Shown here: positions 45,641 to 55,511 of the stretch, piece by piece
Layout of the letters: every line of letters begins with the position of its first letter
How positions within the stretch are numbered: position 1 is the first letter of the stretch
NCBI GenBank assembly: GCA_016930275.1
Contig: JAFGHA010000215.1
Location: forward strand, 1-61,741
Length of the DNA stretch: 61,741 nucleotides
Reading direction: 5' to 3'
DNA from: Chitinispirillaceae bacterium
GTDB taxonomy: Bacteria; Fibrobacterota; Chitinivibrionia; Chitinivibrionales; Chitinispirillaceae
Made by a program: the position numbers and the translations under genes
Notes under the pieces: model-generated
What the model was told of the DNA's origin: nothing
The model's input: the letters and a program-made list of their open reading frames with translations, nothing else
Databases searched by the model: none

Positions 45641-47113
45641 TTATTCCAGTCCGTTTTTTTTCGTTATATAGGCGACTGCGACGTCAATTCTGCGCAGCAC
45701 CCGTTCCCTGCCCGCCAGTTCCAGCAGATCAAAGAGTCCGGGCCCGAAACTGACACCGCTTACCGCAAGACGGACCGGATGTATCAACTTGCCGGTCGAA
45801 ACGCCCAGCGCTTCGGCGGTCGTCCTGAGTGCTGTTTCAAGTTCCGCCTTTGAAAATTCCGGCAATGATTCCAGTTTTTCCTTCAGGGTCTGTAGATATC
45901 CGGCATTTTCTGCGGTAAAGTGTTTCCGGTCGGCTTTCTCCTCGTAACTTTCGGGATCGACGAAAAAATACCGCGCAGCATCCACAAGATCGGTCAGTCG
46001 CTTCGATCGTTCGCGCAGCAGTCCGATCACCTTTTCGAGGTACGGGAGGTCTTCGAATTCGGAACCGACCACTCCGCCGGCAACAAGGAGCGGCAGAAGT
46101 TCCCCGGTAAGAACCGGTACCGGACGCTCCGCCATATACAGCCCGTTCATCCACTCCAGTTTCTGTTCATCGAAAACCGCGGCCTTAGGCGAAACCTTCT
46201 CGAGCGAAAACGAACCATGCAATTCTTCGATGGTCATCTTCTCACGATCATTACCCGGGTTCCATCCCAGCAGTGCGAGAAAATTCACCAATGCTTCCGG
46301 AAGATATCCCGCCCGCTGGTAATCCATTACCGATGCAGCACCTTTGCGTTTTGACAGTTTTCCACCGGTGGACGAAAGAATGACCGGAAGGTGGGCGATC
46401 TGTGGCGGTTCCCATCCGAACGCCTCGTAGAGAAGAACATGGCGCGGTGTGGAAGCGATCCATTCGTCTCCCCGGAGGACATGACTGATTTCCATCAGGT
46501 GATCGTCCACGACATTGGCGAGATGATAGGTTGGATAGCCATCGGTTTTGAGCAGAACGAAATCATCGAGAATATCACTCTGGTATTCGATGTCTCCGCG
46601 GATAAAGTCGTTGAACTTAATCGTACGTCCCGAAGGCATTCTGAAACGGATGACGTACGGCTCTCCGGCCGCGCATTTCACCTTAACCTCCTCTTTCGAA
46701 AGAGAAAGACAGTGGCGGTCGTAACCGATTTTCGTTTTCGATTTTTCCTGTTCCTCACGAATCCGGGCAAGGCGTTCGGATGAACAGAAACAGTAATAGG
46801 CGTGTCCGTCGTCAACCAGCTGCTCAACATGCTTTTTATACAGATGAAGCCGTTCGGACTGTATGTAGGGGCCGAAAGAGCCACCTTTTCCGGGCCCCTC
46901 GTCCCAGGTGATCCCGAGCCAGGTAAGACTTTCATATATTTCATCCAGTGCGTTATCCACAAATCTATTGCGATCCGTGTCCTCAATACGTAAAATGAAG
47001 GTACCCGCATGGTGTCTGGCAAATAAATAATTGAATAAAGCGCTGCGCGCACCACCCACATGCAGATAACCGGTCGGCGATGGCGCAAAACGGACTCGGA
47101 CAGAATCGGACAT
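45641..47113 (-). CDS. gltX: Glutamyl-tRNA synthetase
   Basis: The 490-residue class I synthetase begins [20 protein letters not shown] (HIGH-type motif), has RIEDTDR, a CFCS element near residue 108 that may be part of the zinc site, and the KMSKS-equivalent KLSKRKGA near 255, followed by the all-helical anticodon-binding domain. It charges tRNA-Glu. GGAG lies before the ATG. It is the first gene of the gltX-glnS pair. No T-box leader is visible upstream. Confidence 0.96.
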   Translation of the reverse strand: MSDSVRVRFAPSPTGYLHVGGARSALFNYLFARHHAGTFILRIEDTDRNRFVDNALDEIYESLTWLGITWDEGPGKGGSFGPYIQSERLHLYKKHVEQLVDDGHAYYCFCSSERLARIREEQEKSKTKIGYDRHCLSLSKEEVKVKCAAGEPYVIRFRMPSGRTIKFNDFIRGDIEYQSDILDDFVLLKTDGYPTYHLANVVDDHLMEISHVLRGDEWIASTPRHVLLYEAFGWEPPQIAHLPVILSSTGGKLSKRKGAASVMDYQRAGYLPEALVNFLALLGWNPGNDREKMTIEELHGSFSLEKVSPKAAVFDEQKLEWMNGLYMAERPVPVLTGELLPLLVAGGVVGSEFEDLPYLEKVIGLLRERSKRLTDLVDAARYFFVDPESYEEKADRKHFTAENAGYLQTLKEKLESLPEFSKAELETALRTTAEALGVSTGKLIHPVRLAVSGVSFGPGLFDLLELAGRERVLRRIDVAVAYITKKNGLE

Positions 47114-47967
47114 TGGATACTCCGTACGTTACATTAACACACAAAAGGTACTGAACAGAACAGAAATATACGTTCAGATCACTTCAGGTAAATAGTGTCT
47201 GTCCGGAAACTACTTCCTCCGGCGAGGACAAAGGGGACTAATGAAATTTGCGGCGTTCAAACCGACCTGTTGTCGAGAACACGACGAAAAAAAACGATGG
47301 TACGATTGCGTGAGTCGCGATAGACGGCAACCCGGAGAGTACGGGAGAACCGGCTTACGATCACTTCCCCGCGGGAAGTGAAGTACCGATAAAGCAGGAC
47401 CGGTTGAGCATAACCGGTTTAAAAGAGGCAACTGATGATTGAACTGTTTCCAACTAAAGATCACAATAAAAAAAACAATAGTACCCCCGCTAAAGTATCT
47501 TCAGGCGTACGGAGGTGCGATCTGCCTGAGCTGAAAAAGGAAACCGTGGCGGAAGAAGCCGTTCTGACAGTGTTCTGCGTATGCTGCTCTGCCGGTTGCG
47601 CACCGCAAGGAATCATAAAAAGCAGCGGCATGATTCAGCATACGGCAACGTCAGGGAAATATGCCGCAAATGTTGTTCGCGAGGAATCATTCCGGCCTAT
47701 CCGCACCTATCGGGATTTCACGCCTGACGAGGTACTATTTCTTATCGTCGAGGCCAAACATTATTTTCATATTTTGTTTTTAAACAGTAACATAACAACA
47801 TACCTGCATCCCGGTTCCCCGGGAACCGTTGCGTCTGCACGGACTGGCGGTCTAAGGGAACTGTTGTAATGGTTCAGGAAGATGTGTTCAGGTCTTTCCA
47901 TGCGAGGACCAACGGGACGCCACTATGAGAACTGTTCACAAATTAAATTTGGAGTACGGGAGTGACC
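47114..47967. other. Long intergenic region upstream of the kinase gene
   Basis: This gap of about 850 bases between divergent gltX and the kinase gene is the largest non-coding stretch in the window. A 144-codon open frame (47435-47869) begins with a plausible ATG but its sequence has no family features, an odd cysteine cluster and a ragged composition, so I leave it uncalled. Several short inverted repeats occur at 47340-47430 (for example CTTCCCCGCGGGAAG at 47361-47375), but I could not match them to a known RNA. Confidence 0.35.
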
Positions 47968-49860
47968 ATGGGATTAATTCCGGGTTACCTATTCACAAAA
48001 ACCCTGGGTCGTCTGTTTCCTGGAAAACACCCGACGGGCGATGTCAATCGGATACTGCGGACTGAACAGGATGCAATTGATATGACAAATTCCGAATTGG
48101 AAACTTCAGGACTTCGTGAGAAAATCACCCAGACGAACCTGCCGGTGCTTCCCGATGGTTCGAAAGAGATCCAGCTGGGTTCCGGCCTGATCACCGGTAT
48201 TCTCGGCGAAGGCGGCTCCGCAGTTATCTATGAGATAAAAAACAAACAGCTCGGTCTCCAGCGCGCGGTCAAACTGCTCAAACCGAACTATACCCGCGAT
48301 ACGTATAACCGGTTTCTACGTGAGTTCAGAATCAGCATCCAGCTTTCGCATCCCAATCTTGCCGTGGTACACACGATCGGCCAGTGGAACAAATTACCAT
48401 TTATCGAGATGGAAAAAATAACCGGTTTCACCCTTTCGGAAATGGTCTCACAGTTCGGTCCTCTGCCTACCGGGCTCGTCACCGCCATTGGGATCATCCT
48501 CTGTAAATCGCTTGAATACCTGCATTCCTGCACCTACGAGATCGACAAAAAGCAATTCAGAGGATTGCTGCATCTCGATCTTAAACCGTCCAACATTCTC
48601 CTTTCGGATTCCGGGGTATTGAAAATCATGGATTTCGGTCTTTCGACCCCGTCCGAAGAGGTTCGAAACGGCAATTATCCGAAAGCCGGAGTCGGTTCTC
48701 CTCAGTACATTGCGCCTGAACTGCTTCTGGGTGAGGCCCCCCCGGACGTTCGCAGCGATATTTACTCCCTCGGATGTATCCTCTACGAACTGCTTTCCGG
48801 AGTGAAAACCTTCCCCGGTCCCGAAGAGGATGCGGTGATGGAACTGCGGCAGACCAACACGTTCGTATCTCTGAAAAAACTCACCCGTACCATTCCGGCT
48901 GAATTGCTTAAAATGATCGAAGAGTGCCTGAGTCTGAAAAAAGACAGTCGCCCGCTCAATTTTGAAACCATCCGCCGGGAGCTTGAGTCGATCCATCAGT
49001 CGACCACCCGTTTAACCCCGGAGAATACCATTCAGCTGTATGTAACACAGCGCAAAGCGAACGCACCGTTCGTCCTGCCGCAACCTCAACCTTCGGTGCA
49101 GCAGATTCTTCGGGTTGCGGGTATTGTCCTGCTTGTCGCTGGTGTTCTCCTGGTTTCCGGATATTATACCCTCAGGTATCGTTCCTCCGGGGGTACTATC
49201 GCCGTACATAACGATACAACCGTTGCAGAAACCGCACCCTCCGGTACCACCAGTCAGAAACCCGTTGAACAGCCGCAACCGGCACCGCGACCGAAACCCC
49301 ATACTGACGAAGGCGAGTTTTACGCTCCGGCTCTCAATTCCACCCAATCCGCACTTATGGATTCAGTGAGATTAGCATGGGCCAGCAGAAAATTCGATAT
49401 CATGCTTTCGCTGATCGACCGGCTTCCTCCCGACCTTGCGCAATCTAAAGAGGTACAGTTATATAAGCTACGGGCACTCGGGCGCGGAGGTGAGGAACTG
49501 GGAAAACTGCTCGACGAGACCAGGATACCTGATGGAGAATATTATTTCCATCGTGCGCGGTATCAGTTCGGCGATAAACGGTACAAGGATGCACTTTTCA
49601 ATCTGGACAAAGCACTCACCCTTCCCTGTGAATTTCTCGACAAGCGGATTCTGGGCCGGGAGGTACAACTGTATAAATCCCGTTCGCTCACCGCCATTTT
49701 CAGAGCGGATCCGACCTCCGAAAACCTCAAGGCCGCTCTTGATGCCTGGAACCGCCTGCTGGAACTTGTTTCAGACAAGCCAAACGGTATTCACAGTAAA
49801 GAAGCGCAGAAAGAAAAGCAGAATCTGCTTGCCGAAGCCGAGTGGAGGGGCATCTCCTGA
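47968..49860 (+). CDS. Membrane-anchored Hanks-type Ser/Thr protein kinase with TPR-like C-terminus
   Basis: The 630-residue protein has a kinase domain at about 70-345: glycine loop ILGEGGSAVIYEI, AVKLLK with the ATP-binding Lys near 100, HLDLKPSNILL near 201, DFGLS near 221 and APE near 247, so it should be active (HLD replaces the usual HRD). A transmembrane helix follows at about 380-400 (VAGIVLLVAGVLLVSGYY), then a Pro-rich linker and an extracytoplasmic helical region with TPR-like character (FHRARYQFGDKRYKDALFNL). It probably senses envelope signals. GGGAG at 5-base spacing supports the ATG at 47968. Confidence 0.92.
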   Translation: MGLIPGYLFTKTLGRLFPGKHPTGDVNRILRTEQDAIDMTNSELETSGLREKITQTNLPVLPDGSKEIQLGSGLITGILGEGGSAVIYEIKNKQLGLQRAVKLLKPNYTRDTYNRFLREFRISIQLSHPNLAVVHTIGQWNKLPFIEMEKITGFTLSEMVSQFGPLPTGLVTAIGIILCKSLEYLHSCTYEIDKKQFRGLLHLDLKPSNILLSDSGVLKIMDFGLSTPSEEVRNGNYPKAGVGSPQYIAPELLLGEAPPDVRSDIYSLGCILYELLSGVKTFPGPEEDAVMELRQTNTFVSLKKLTRTIPAELLKMIEECLSLKKDSRPLNFETIRRELESIHQSTTRLTPENTIQLYVTQRKANAPFVLPQPQPSVQQILRVAGIVLLVAGVLLVSGYYTLRYRSSGGTIAVHNDTTVAETAPSGTTSQKPVEQPQPAPRPKPHTDEGEFYAPALNSTQSALMDSVRLAWASRKFDIMLSLIDRLPPDLAQSKEVQLYKLRALGRGGEELGKLLDETRIPDGEYYFHRARYQFGDKRYKDALFNLDKALTLPCEFLDKRILGREVQLYKSRSLTAIFRADPTSENLKAALDAWNRLLELVSDKPNGIHSKEAQKEKQNLLAEAEWRGIS

Positions 49861-50053
49861 TAATTCAGGCTCCGCGTGCCCGTGAAGAACCGCGACACCA
49901 TCTGTACCATGCACTATGTTCAGGTTTGACGCGCCGAACAACGAACACGCAGGTGCGATGGTTCTCAAGCCTTCTTGAACTTGTCCTGACCCGATGATAC
50001 TATGGAGAGTAAATGTACCCGTAGTGCACTTTCATAAAAGGATCGCGACAGCC

Positions 50054-50758
50054 ATGAAAAGCATCTTCACGACCATACTGTTTTTTTCCGCCTCGGCACT
50101 GTTCCTGACCGTCAGCTGCGACCTCTTCGACTGGGATGCGCTGCTCGAGCAGGATCCGACCAAAAGCCGAATGGAGGGAGTGTGGGAGGTAACCGAAGCA
50201 TATAATGAGGATGGAGAATCCATTCTCGATTCAATCAGTATTCCCATCACCCTTTTTCATCTTTCAAGTGACAACACCGTCATCTCTACCGCCGGACCGA
50301 TGGTCACCTATCTCGTTTACGGCGGGAGCAAGTATACCTCCATCGCCTCGAAAATCGACGAGGTGTTCAACTATGCCAGTCTCGACCTTAACGGAGGAGA
50401 GTGGTTCATTGACGGAGGACAGGTAACCCGCTTCACCCTCGAAATGAAGCTCGAAGGGCTTCCCGGCCAGAAATCCCTCACCGATCTGCTCGGCTGGCTC
50501 GGCATCGGCGGCGATTATCTCGACGTAACGATCTATCACAAATTCATGGATGTGAAAGTGACGTTCGAAGACTGGAACGATACGGTCATGACGTGGGAAT
50601 TCGATAACACGACCGAAGCGGTCTACAACAAGAAAAACAGCCGTGGTGAATACGTGCTCTGGGAGGGGTGGCCGGCGGATAATTTTTCCCACTGTTCGTT
50701 CGTGCTGACCAAACGGGTGAAAGATATCAAGGATCTGATCAAAGAGGCTACGGAATAA
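50054..50758 (+). CDS. Putative lipoprotein of unknown function
   Basis: The 234-residue product has a signal sequence ending in a lipobox-like LTVSC, so Cys22 would be lipidated. The mature part (MEGVWEVTEAY, FHLSSDNTVIS, LDLNGGEWFIDGGQ) has the beta-rich pattern of lipocalin-like or META-type domains. The ATG at 50054 follows AAGGATCG. The gene comes 190 bases after the kinase and may or may not share its transcript. Confidence 0.68.
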   Translation: MKSIFTTILFFSASALFLTVSCDLFDWDALLEQDPTKSRMEGVWEVTEAYNEDGESILDSISIPITLFHLSSDNTVISTAGPMVTYLVYGGSKYTSIASKIDEVFNYASLDLNGGEWFIDGGQVTRFTLEMKLEGLPGQKSLTDLLGWLGIGGDYLDVTIYHKFMDVKVTFEDWNDTVMTWEFDNTTEAVYNKKNSRGEYVLWEGWPADNFSHCSFVLTKRVKDIKDLIKEATE

Positions 50759-50815
50759 CCGCAATTCCGACTTTCCGTAGAAACGCAATGGAATGGTGTC
50801 TCCGAACCTTGCCGC

Positions 50816-52603
50816 CTATGCGGCCCCCACCATATTGATTGCAGCGACAATTGTCGTGACCTCGTCAATCCGGCCGAGGAGCGCAGCAACCATAGCCGGA
50901 TCGAATGACTTTCCCGATTCATTGCGGAGCGATTCTTCTATCCGCCCCTGATGACAGGAAAGCAGAAAATCCGCAATGGCGATCAACCGGGCCTCCGGTG
51001 GAATATCCCCGCCCTTAAGCCGCTCTGGAAAACCGGTACCGTCCCACCGTTCATGATGATAACGTGCAATATGCGACGCATACTGCATGATGAAGGTATA
51101 AATATTCCCGAGTACTTCTCCCCCGAAAACGCAATGCAGTTCCTTGTCGGGTTCCTCTTCGGAAATGGCCAGATACCCCGTATGCATGAGCAGTGTTGCA
51201 TCGTGCAGCCGTTCCCGGTCCGCTTCCCCGTATCCTGAAAAGACAGCCAGTTGCGCCACCAGACGCGCGAGTTTCCTCGTGGACCCTTCCAGTACCTTCG
51301 CCCGCCGGTCTATATAGTCGGCGAGAACAAGAAATACCTCTTTCTGGGAAGAGGTAATCTCCCTGGAAAGCGATATATTCTTCTCCGATAAAACCTCGGC
51401 CTCGTGGCGATCCTCTTCCGAGCGGAGATATGCCTGTTCGATATCACCCGAGAGCTGCCGGGCCCGCCGGTTGAGTTCCTCGAGCGTGTCAAGCTCATCC
51501 TGACGCTGCTGCAGATAATAGTCGATATCCTGTTTGATGGAACCGAGCATCAGTGCCAGCGGTTTGAGTTGCGGATCGATTACCGCTTCGAGTGTTTCGA
51601 AGCCCGGCTGATTCCAGACGATGTTTTCGAGCATTTCCAATGCAGCAGACTGAAGGTTTTCCCTGAACACCGGGATGACGTCCACCTCGGGTCGCAATGC
51701 CTCTATCGCGGTCTCAGCGTCCCGATAGACGATACGGCGCAGCCCGCTCCGTCTGAATATCCCGATCAGGTGCAGAATCGCCGAAAACCCCGGTGCGGCA
51801 CCTTCGACAATGGTGCAGCTCCCCCCGTGATTGCACTGCGTAGAGAGCACCTGCCGGAGAATACCGGAAACCACCTGCAGAGACGGCAGCGACATCGCAG
51901 AAAAGTCGTGAATGGTTCTGAATGCCTTTGTGACGCCGGCATGATGCGGAAGCCCCAGATAAAAATCCTCGATTGAGGAAAGATCCTTTACTTCCGGGTG
52001 CCCGGAGAACCGGACATGCAGCAGCGAGGGGCTGATAATCTCGAGCGAAATGGAAAAGTTCGGCCGTTCGATCCTGTCGTACGATTTAACCGGTACCTGT
52101 CCCGCCAATGGCCGCTCCAGAATCTCGGAGGCGATTCTCAGGGCTTCACGATACGAAGGGACACAAATGGTGGGAAACGGGCTCCCGTAGACAACCGTAC
52201 CTATTTTTATTGACATTTTCCAGCTGGTTGACCTCACGATGAAGATGATTCCCGCAGGAAGGATTTCCTCGGTCATCCGCTTGATGTATGTGATTCTTCC
52301 CTCATAATCAGACCCGGTATGCAGGGTGTAGTCCTCCACCAGTACGAAACGATCGGTATTAAGCTGCCTGCTCCTGCGGATCTCATCCAGTATGGTGAAA
52401 AAAGCGGCGGTATCATCGATCCTGGTATGGCCGACAGGCAGAGAAAGCACAACCCCCGGCTCCAGAATACCGGTACGAAGACGGTATTCGGGGCGGCTCA
52501 CCTTCCAGGTTTCTTCGATATAGACACGACGGTTGGTAACGGGACAGATGCTCCCGTTGAGCGGATGATTGGCTTCCCATGCAGTTACGTTACGCCGCGA
52601 CAT
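50816..52603 (-). CDS. Degenerate HD-GYP-type signalling protein
   Basis: The 595-residue protein has two alpha/beta regions (about 1-200 and 200-330), a coiled coil (IKQDIDYYLQQRQDELDTLEELN) and an HD-GYP domain. The HD position reads MHTGY where an active domain has HDxGK, although HHERWDGTGFP is kept. Loss of the metal-binding Asp suggests it no longer hydrolyses c-di-GMP and may bind it or regulate its neighbour. It overlaps the upstream HD-GYP gene by 14 bases, with GAGAGG before the ATG at 52603. The longer frame to 52684 is not needed. Confidence 0.82.
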   Translation of the reverse strand: MSRRNVTAWEANHPLNGSICPVTNRRVYIEETWKVSRPEYRLRTGILEPGVVLSLPVGHTRIDDTAAFFTILDEIRRSRQLNTDRFVLVEDYTLHTGSDYEGRITYIKRMTEEILPAGIIFIVRSTSWKMSIKIGTVVYGSPFPTICVPSYREALRIASEILERPLAGQVPVKSYDRIERPNFSISLEIISPSLLHVRFSGHPEVKDLSSIEDFYLGLPHHAGVTKAFRTIHDFSAMSLPSLQVVSGILRQVLSTQCNHGGSCTIVEGAAPGFSAILHLIGIFRRSGLRRIVYRDAETAIEALRPEVDVIPVFRENLQSAALEMLENIVWNQPGFETLEAVIDPQLKPLALMLGSIKQDIDYYLQQRQDELDTLEELNRRARQLSGDIEQAYLRSEEDRHEAEVLSEKNISLSREITSSQKEVFLVLADYIDRRAKVLEGSTRKLARLVAQLAVFSGYGEADRERLHDATLLMHTGYLAISEEEPDKELHCVFGGEVLGNIYTFIMQYASHIARYHHERWDGTGFPERLKGGDIPPEARLIAIADFLLSCHQGRIEESLRNESGKSFDPAMVAALLGRIDEVTTIVAAINMVGAA

Positions 52604-54047
52604 CGGGAAACCTCTCTCGGATGGCAAGAAACGCTCCCAGGTTCTGGAAAAAAATATCAATAAGACCGGGATCAAAGTGTTCACCTGATTCAGACCGCAT
52701 CAATTCAAGCGCCTTCTCCAGGGGCCATGCTTTCTTGTAGCATCGGTCCGACCCGAGCGCATCGAAGACGTCGGCAATCGCAACCATCCTGCTGAGCAGA
52801 TGGATATTCTCACCATGTAAACCCCCAGGATATCCGTTTCCATTCCACTTTTCATGATGCTGATAGGCTATCACCGCAGCATGCTGCATGATTTCCAGTG
52901 GCGACGATCTGAGCATTTCCCACCCGAGTCGGGCATGATCCTTCATGGTTGCGAACTCGTCATCGGTGAGTTTTCCCGGTTTGTTGAGAATACGGTCGGG
53001 GATGGCTATTTTTCCGGCATCATGCATGGGCGACGCATGCAGAATCTGCTGCTGTTCCCGTTCATCCATTCCGGAAAAGCGTGCCAGCAGCATACTGTAT
53101 TCCGCAACCCTCCGGATATGGTTGGCGGTTTCCTTTGATCGGGATTCAATGATTTCGCCCAAGGCGAAGAGGGTCTCTTTCTGCGTATCGATCATCACGC
53201 GTGACAGCGTGAGGTTACGCTCTGACTCCTGCTCGAAAGCGACACGTGCTTTCTGAGACGTTTCCAGCGCGGCGCTGAGTTTTTTCTGCAAGGCAAGCTC
53301 AACCTCATTGCTGTGCTGGAGTTCCCTGAGCCTCGCTTCCCGTTTTTCAATCATGGAATCGATATCACTCTTGATGGTTGTCACCATGGTAAGAAATGGT
53401 TTCCAGGAAGCGAGCAGCACGGCGGATTCGAGAAATCCTGTACCCGGTTTGTTCCACTCCACCTCACCGAGAATCCTGAGGACTGCATCCATATGACTGT
53501 TGTTGATAGTGGCCGACGCCCTGAACCGTGAAGTACCACCGGCAGAACTGTCGGGAGACGGCAGAGGTAACCATTCGCAAATTTTCCGACAGCTCATATC
53601 CCAGCTCTCACTTACGGCGACGCTGAAGTGCGGGTTATAGAACTTTACTGCGAGCTGTACAAGCGAATTTACCAGATATGAGGGAGAACTGAAAACCACC
53701 CCTTTCAACGACTTGCGGGAGAGCAGTATTTCGATGAGTTTCCCCCGCGCCGAGATTTCCATCCCGCGAAGAAATGAACAGTCGAAAAGCAATACCCACG
53801 TTTTGTCCTGCCACCCGATTTTGCCGATTATGTCGTCGAAAATATCCGCGACTCTTGAGAAATCATCAGCAAGACACCATCCTGAACAGGTAAGAATAAC
53901 GACGCCCTGATTATCGACAACACATTTCAACCAGTTCTCTTTATCGCGATGGTATGCCCAGAACTGGTCGAAATAGAGGGGATAGCCTCCCCATGGACTT
54001 ATACCGGAATCGACAGGATGGGATTCTAAGGGAACCGGGGTGTTCAT
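52590..54047 (-). CDS. HD-GYP c-di-GMP phosphodiesterase
   Basis: The 485-residue protein has an N-terminal alpha/beta domain of about 180 residues resembling a STAS/SpoIIAA-like fold, a segment WNKPGTGFLES matched by WNQPGFETLE in its partner, a coiled coil and a complete HD-GYP domain: HDAGKIAIP, KDHARLGWE, HHEKWNGNGYPGGLHG and VAIADVFDAL. It should hydrolyse c-di-GMP in the cytoplasm. It precedes and overlaps the degenerate paralog, so the two are made together. The ATG at 54047 has a weak CAGG upstream. Confidence 0.92.
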   Translation of the reverse strand: MNTPVPLESHPVDSGISPWGGYPLYFDQFWAYHRDKENWLKCVVDNQGVVILTCSGWCLADDFSRVADIFDDIIGKIGWQDKTWVLLFDCSFLRGMEISARGKLIEILLSRKSLKGVVFSSPSYLVNSLVQLAVKFYNPHFSVAVSESWDMSCRKICEWLPLPSPDSSAGGTSRFRASATINNSHMDAVLRILGEVEWNKPGTGFLESAVLLASWKPFLTMVTTIKSDIDSMIEKREARLRELQHSNEVELALQKKLSAALETSQKARVAFEQESERNLTLSRVMIDTQKETLFALGEIIESRSKETANHIRRVAEYSMLLARFSGMDEREQQQILHASPMHDAGKIAIPDRILNKPGKLTDDEFATMKDHARLGWEMLRSSPLEIMQHAAVIAYQHHEKWNGNGYPGGLHGENIHLLSRMVAIADVFDALGSDRCYKKAWPLEKALELMRSESGEHFDPGLIDIFFQNLGAFLAIRERFPDVAA

Positions 54048-54173
54048 CCTGACATTATATCAGGAATGTTCGCGTCAGGGAAGACCGGCGTTTTTTTCAA
54101 ATTATAAAAATGCTGAGACGCGACGAAACGGCATCTACCCTACCTGGCTGCTAGTCCAATTTTAAAATAAGTT

Positions 54174-55511
54174 TCAATGTTGCTCCAACGAGAGCACCTT
54201 CCCCTCATAATCCCAGATAACCTCATACCGTTTGTCATCCGAGATCGTCACTTCAGCGCGAATTTCATCTTCATAGAGTGTGGCATCCGCCTTGATCCAG
54301 CTGTCATCAACGAAACCGGTTCTGAAATACACCGTTCCGTTGTGCGGAATCATGCCGGGTAAAACGGGGGTTTCCGCATTGTACTCGAATACAACCTCCC
54401 GGTCTCTGCCTATCAGATACTTTAGATGGATATAGATGCCAAGCAGTGCATCGTCGAGGGAATCCTGCGCATCTTCACCGAGCAAAGCCGAAATGAGCAT
54501 GGTATCGATCTCAAGAGAATCGATGGCACCAGTAGTGATGCGGTATATAGTAACCGTATCCCCAGGGTTAAAGGTCGAATCTCCGTCGGACCGTATAACC
54601 GTCCAGTTGACCGTCCGTGATGAAAAGCTATTCTCCACCTGATACCGGATCGCATAATTCCTGAGCGAGTCGTCGGGAAATACCACCATCCGTGCAGTCG
54701 TCTCACTTCGTTTGATCAATGACAGTGAATTTTCAGCGAAAGTGATCGAAACGAGATCAGCCAGGCAGCTGTCGGCGGCGCTTCCGTTGTCAATCACGAA
54801 TCCGTCACCGTCGGCATCGTGAACCGTTACCACCGTGATCGTATCGCCGAGGGTGGTTACCAGCGCTTCCGCGAACACGATCCGGTTGTCCGATTCGTTT
54901 TTAAAATCCCCATTCGGTCCTGCATCCACCACATACCGTCCTATTTTCCGGTAATCCAGAATTCCTTCGTGAATGAACTCCACCAGTACCTGCTGCGAGG
55001 TATCATCGCCTGCCAGCAGCAGCGAATCACCATCATAATCCGTATAACGGTAACGATCGATGGAAAGCGGCAGTGTTTTCGATATGACAGCCCCCGTGAA
55101 TGAGACGACAAGTGTATCGATTCCGTCGACCTTGAAAATCAGGGTGTCAAACCTGAACGCGTTGAGCGTGTCCTTGCGGGAAAAGAAACTTATACTGCCG
55201 GTGAGCGCATCGAAAGTATACCATGACGAGTCGCCAGCAAGGATTTTCGCAAGAAATGCCCGTTTGTCCAATCCACCTGCCGGAGGATCGAGGGAGGGAA
55301 GTGAAGGTTGAACGAATGCTGACGGGTCCACCTCGACGGCAGCCGGATTTTCCCATTCCTGTACGAGATTCCGGGTAATCGAACTGCCTGCATCGGCGAT
55401 CATATTCGGAAAATCATCCCCACCGGAATGACTCACCGGACCGCCGCTGCAGTGCATGAACAGTATCACACCGGTTGCGGTAAGTAGAAAATTCTTGATT
55501 TGCCGTTTCAT
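54174..55511 (-). CDS. Putative lipoprotein coupled to a TIGR02147 regulator
   Basis: The 445-residue product begins with a basic start, a hydrophobic stretch (FLLTATGVILFMHC) and a likely lipobox ending at Cys21, followed by a long beta-rich region with repeated Asp-rich turns (DADGDGFVIDNG, SDGDSTFNPGDTVTIYRI). I do not recognise the family; it is probably on the envelope or surface. The start overlaps the stop of the TIGR02147 gene by four bases (ATGA), implying coupled translation, an arrangement seen with these regulators in Fibrobacter-like genomes. Confidence 0.7.
   Translation of the reverse strand: MKRQIKNFLLTATGVILFMHCSGGPVSHSGGDDFPNMIADAGSSITRNLVQEWENPAAVEVDPSAFVQPSLPSLDPPAGGLDKRAFLAKILAGDSSWYTFDALTGSISFFSRKDTLNAFRFDTLIFKVDGIDTLVVSFTGAVISKTLPLSIDRYRYTDYDGDSLLLAGDDTSQQVLVEFIHEGILDYRKIGRYVVDAGPNGDFKNESDNRIVFAEALVTTLGDTITVVTVHDADGDGFVIDNGSAADSCLADLVSITFAENSLSLIKRSETTARMVVFPDDSLRNYAIRYQVENSFSSRTVNWTVIRSDGDSTFNPGDTVTIYRITTGAIDSLEIDTMLISALLGEDAQDSLDDALLGIYIHLKYLIGRDREVVFEYNAETPVLPGMIPHNGTVYFRTGFVDDSWIKADATLYEDEIRAEVTISDDKRYEVIWDYEGKVLSLEQH

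Noticed and set aside
44902-45753. Long plus-strand frame opposite glnS
   Set aside because: It lies antisense to well-conserved glnS and extends past the glnS start into gltX; its sequence is low-information and shows no domain.
47435-47869. 144-codon open frame upstream of the kinase gene
   Set aside because: It has an ATG but no family resemblance, ragged composition and a cysteine cluster out of context; the rest of the region is clearly non-coding.
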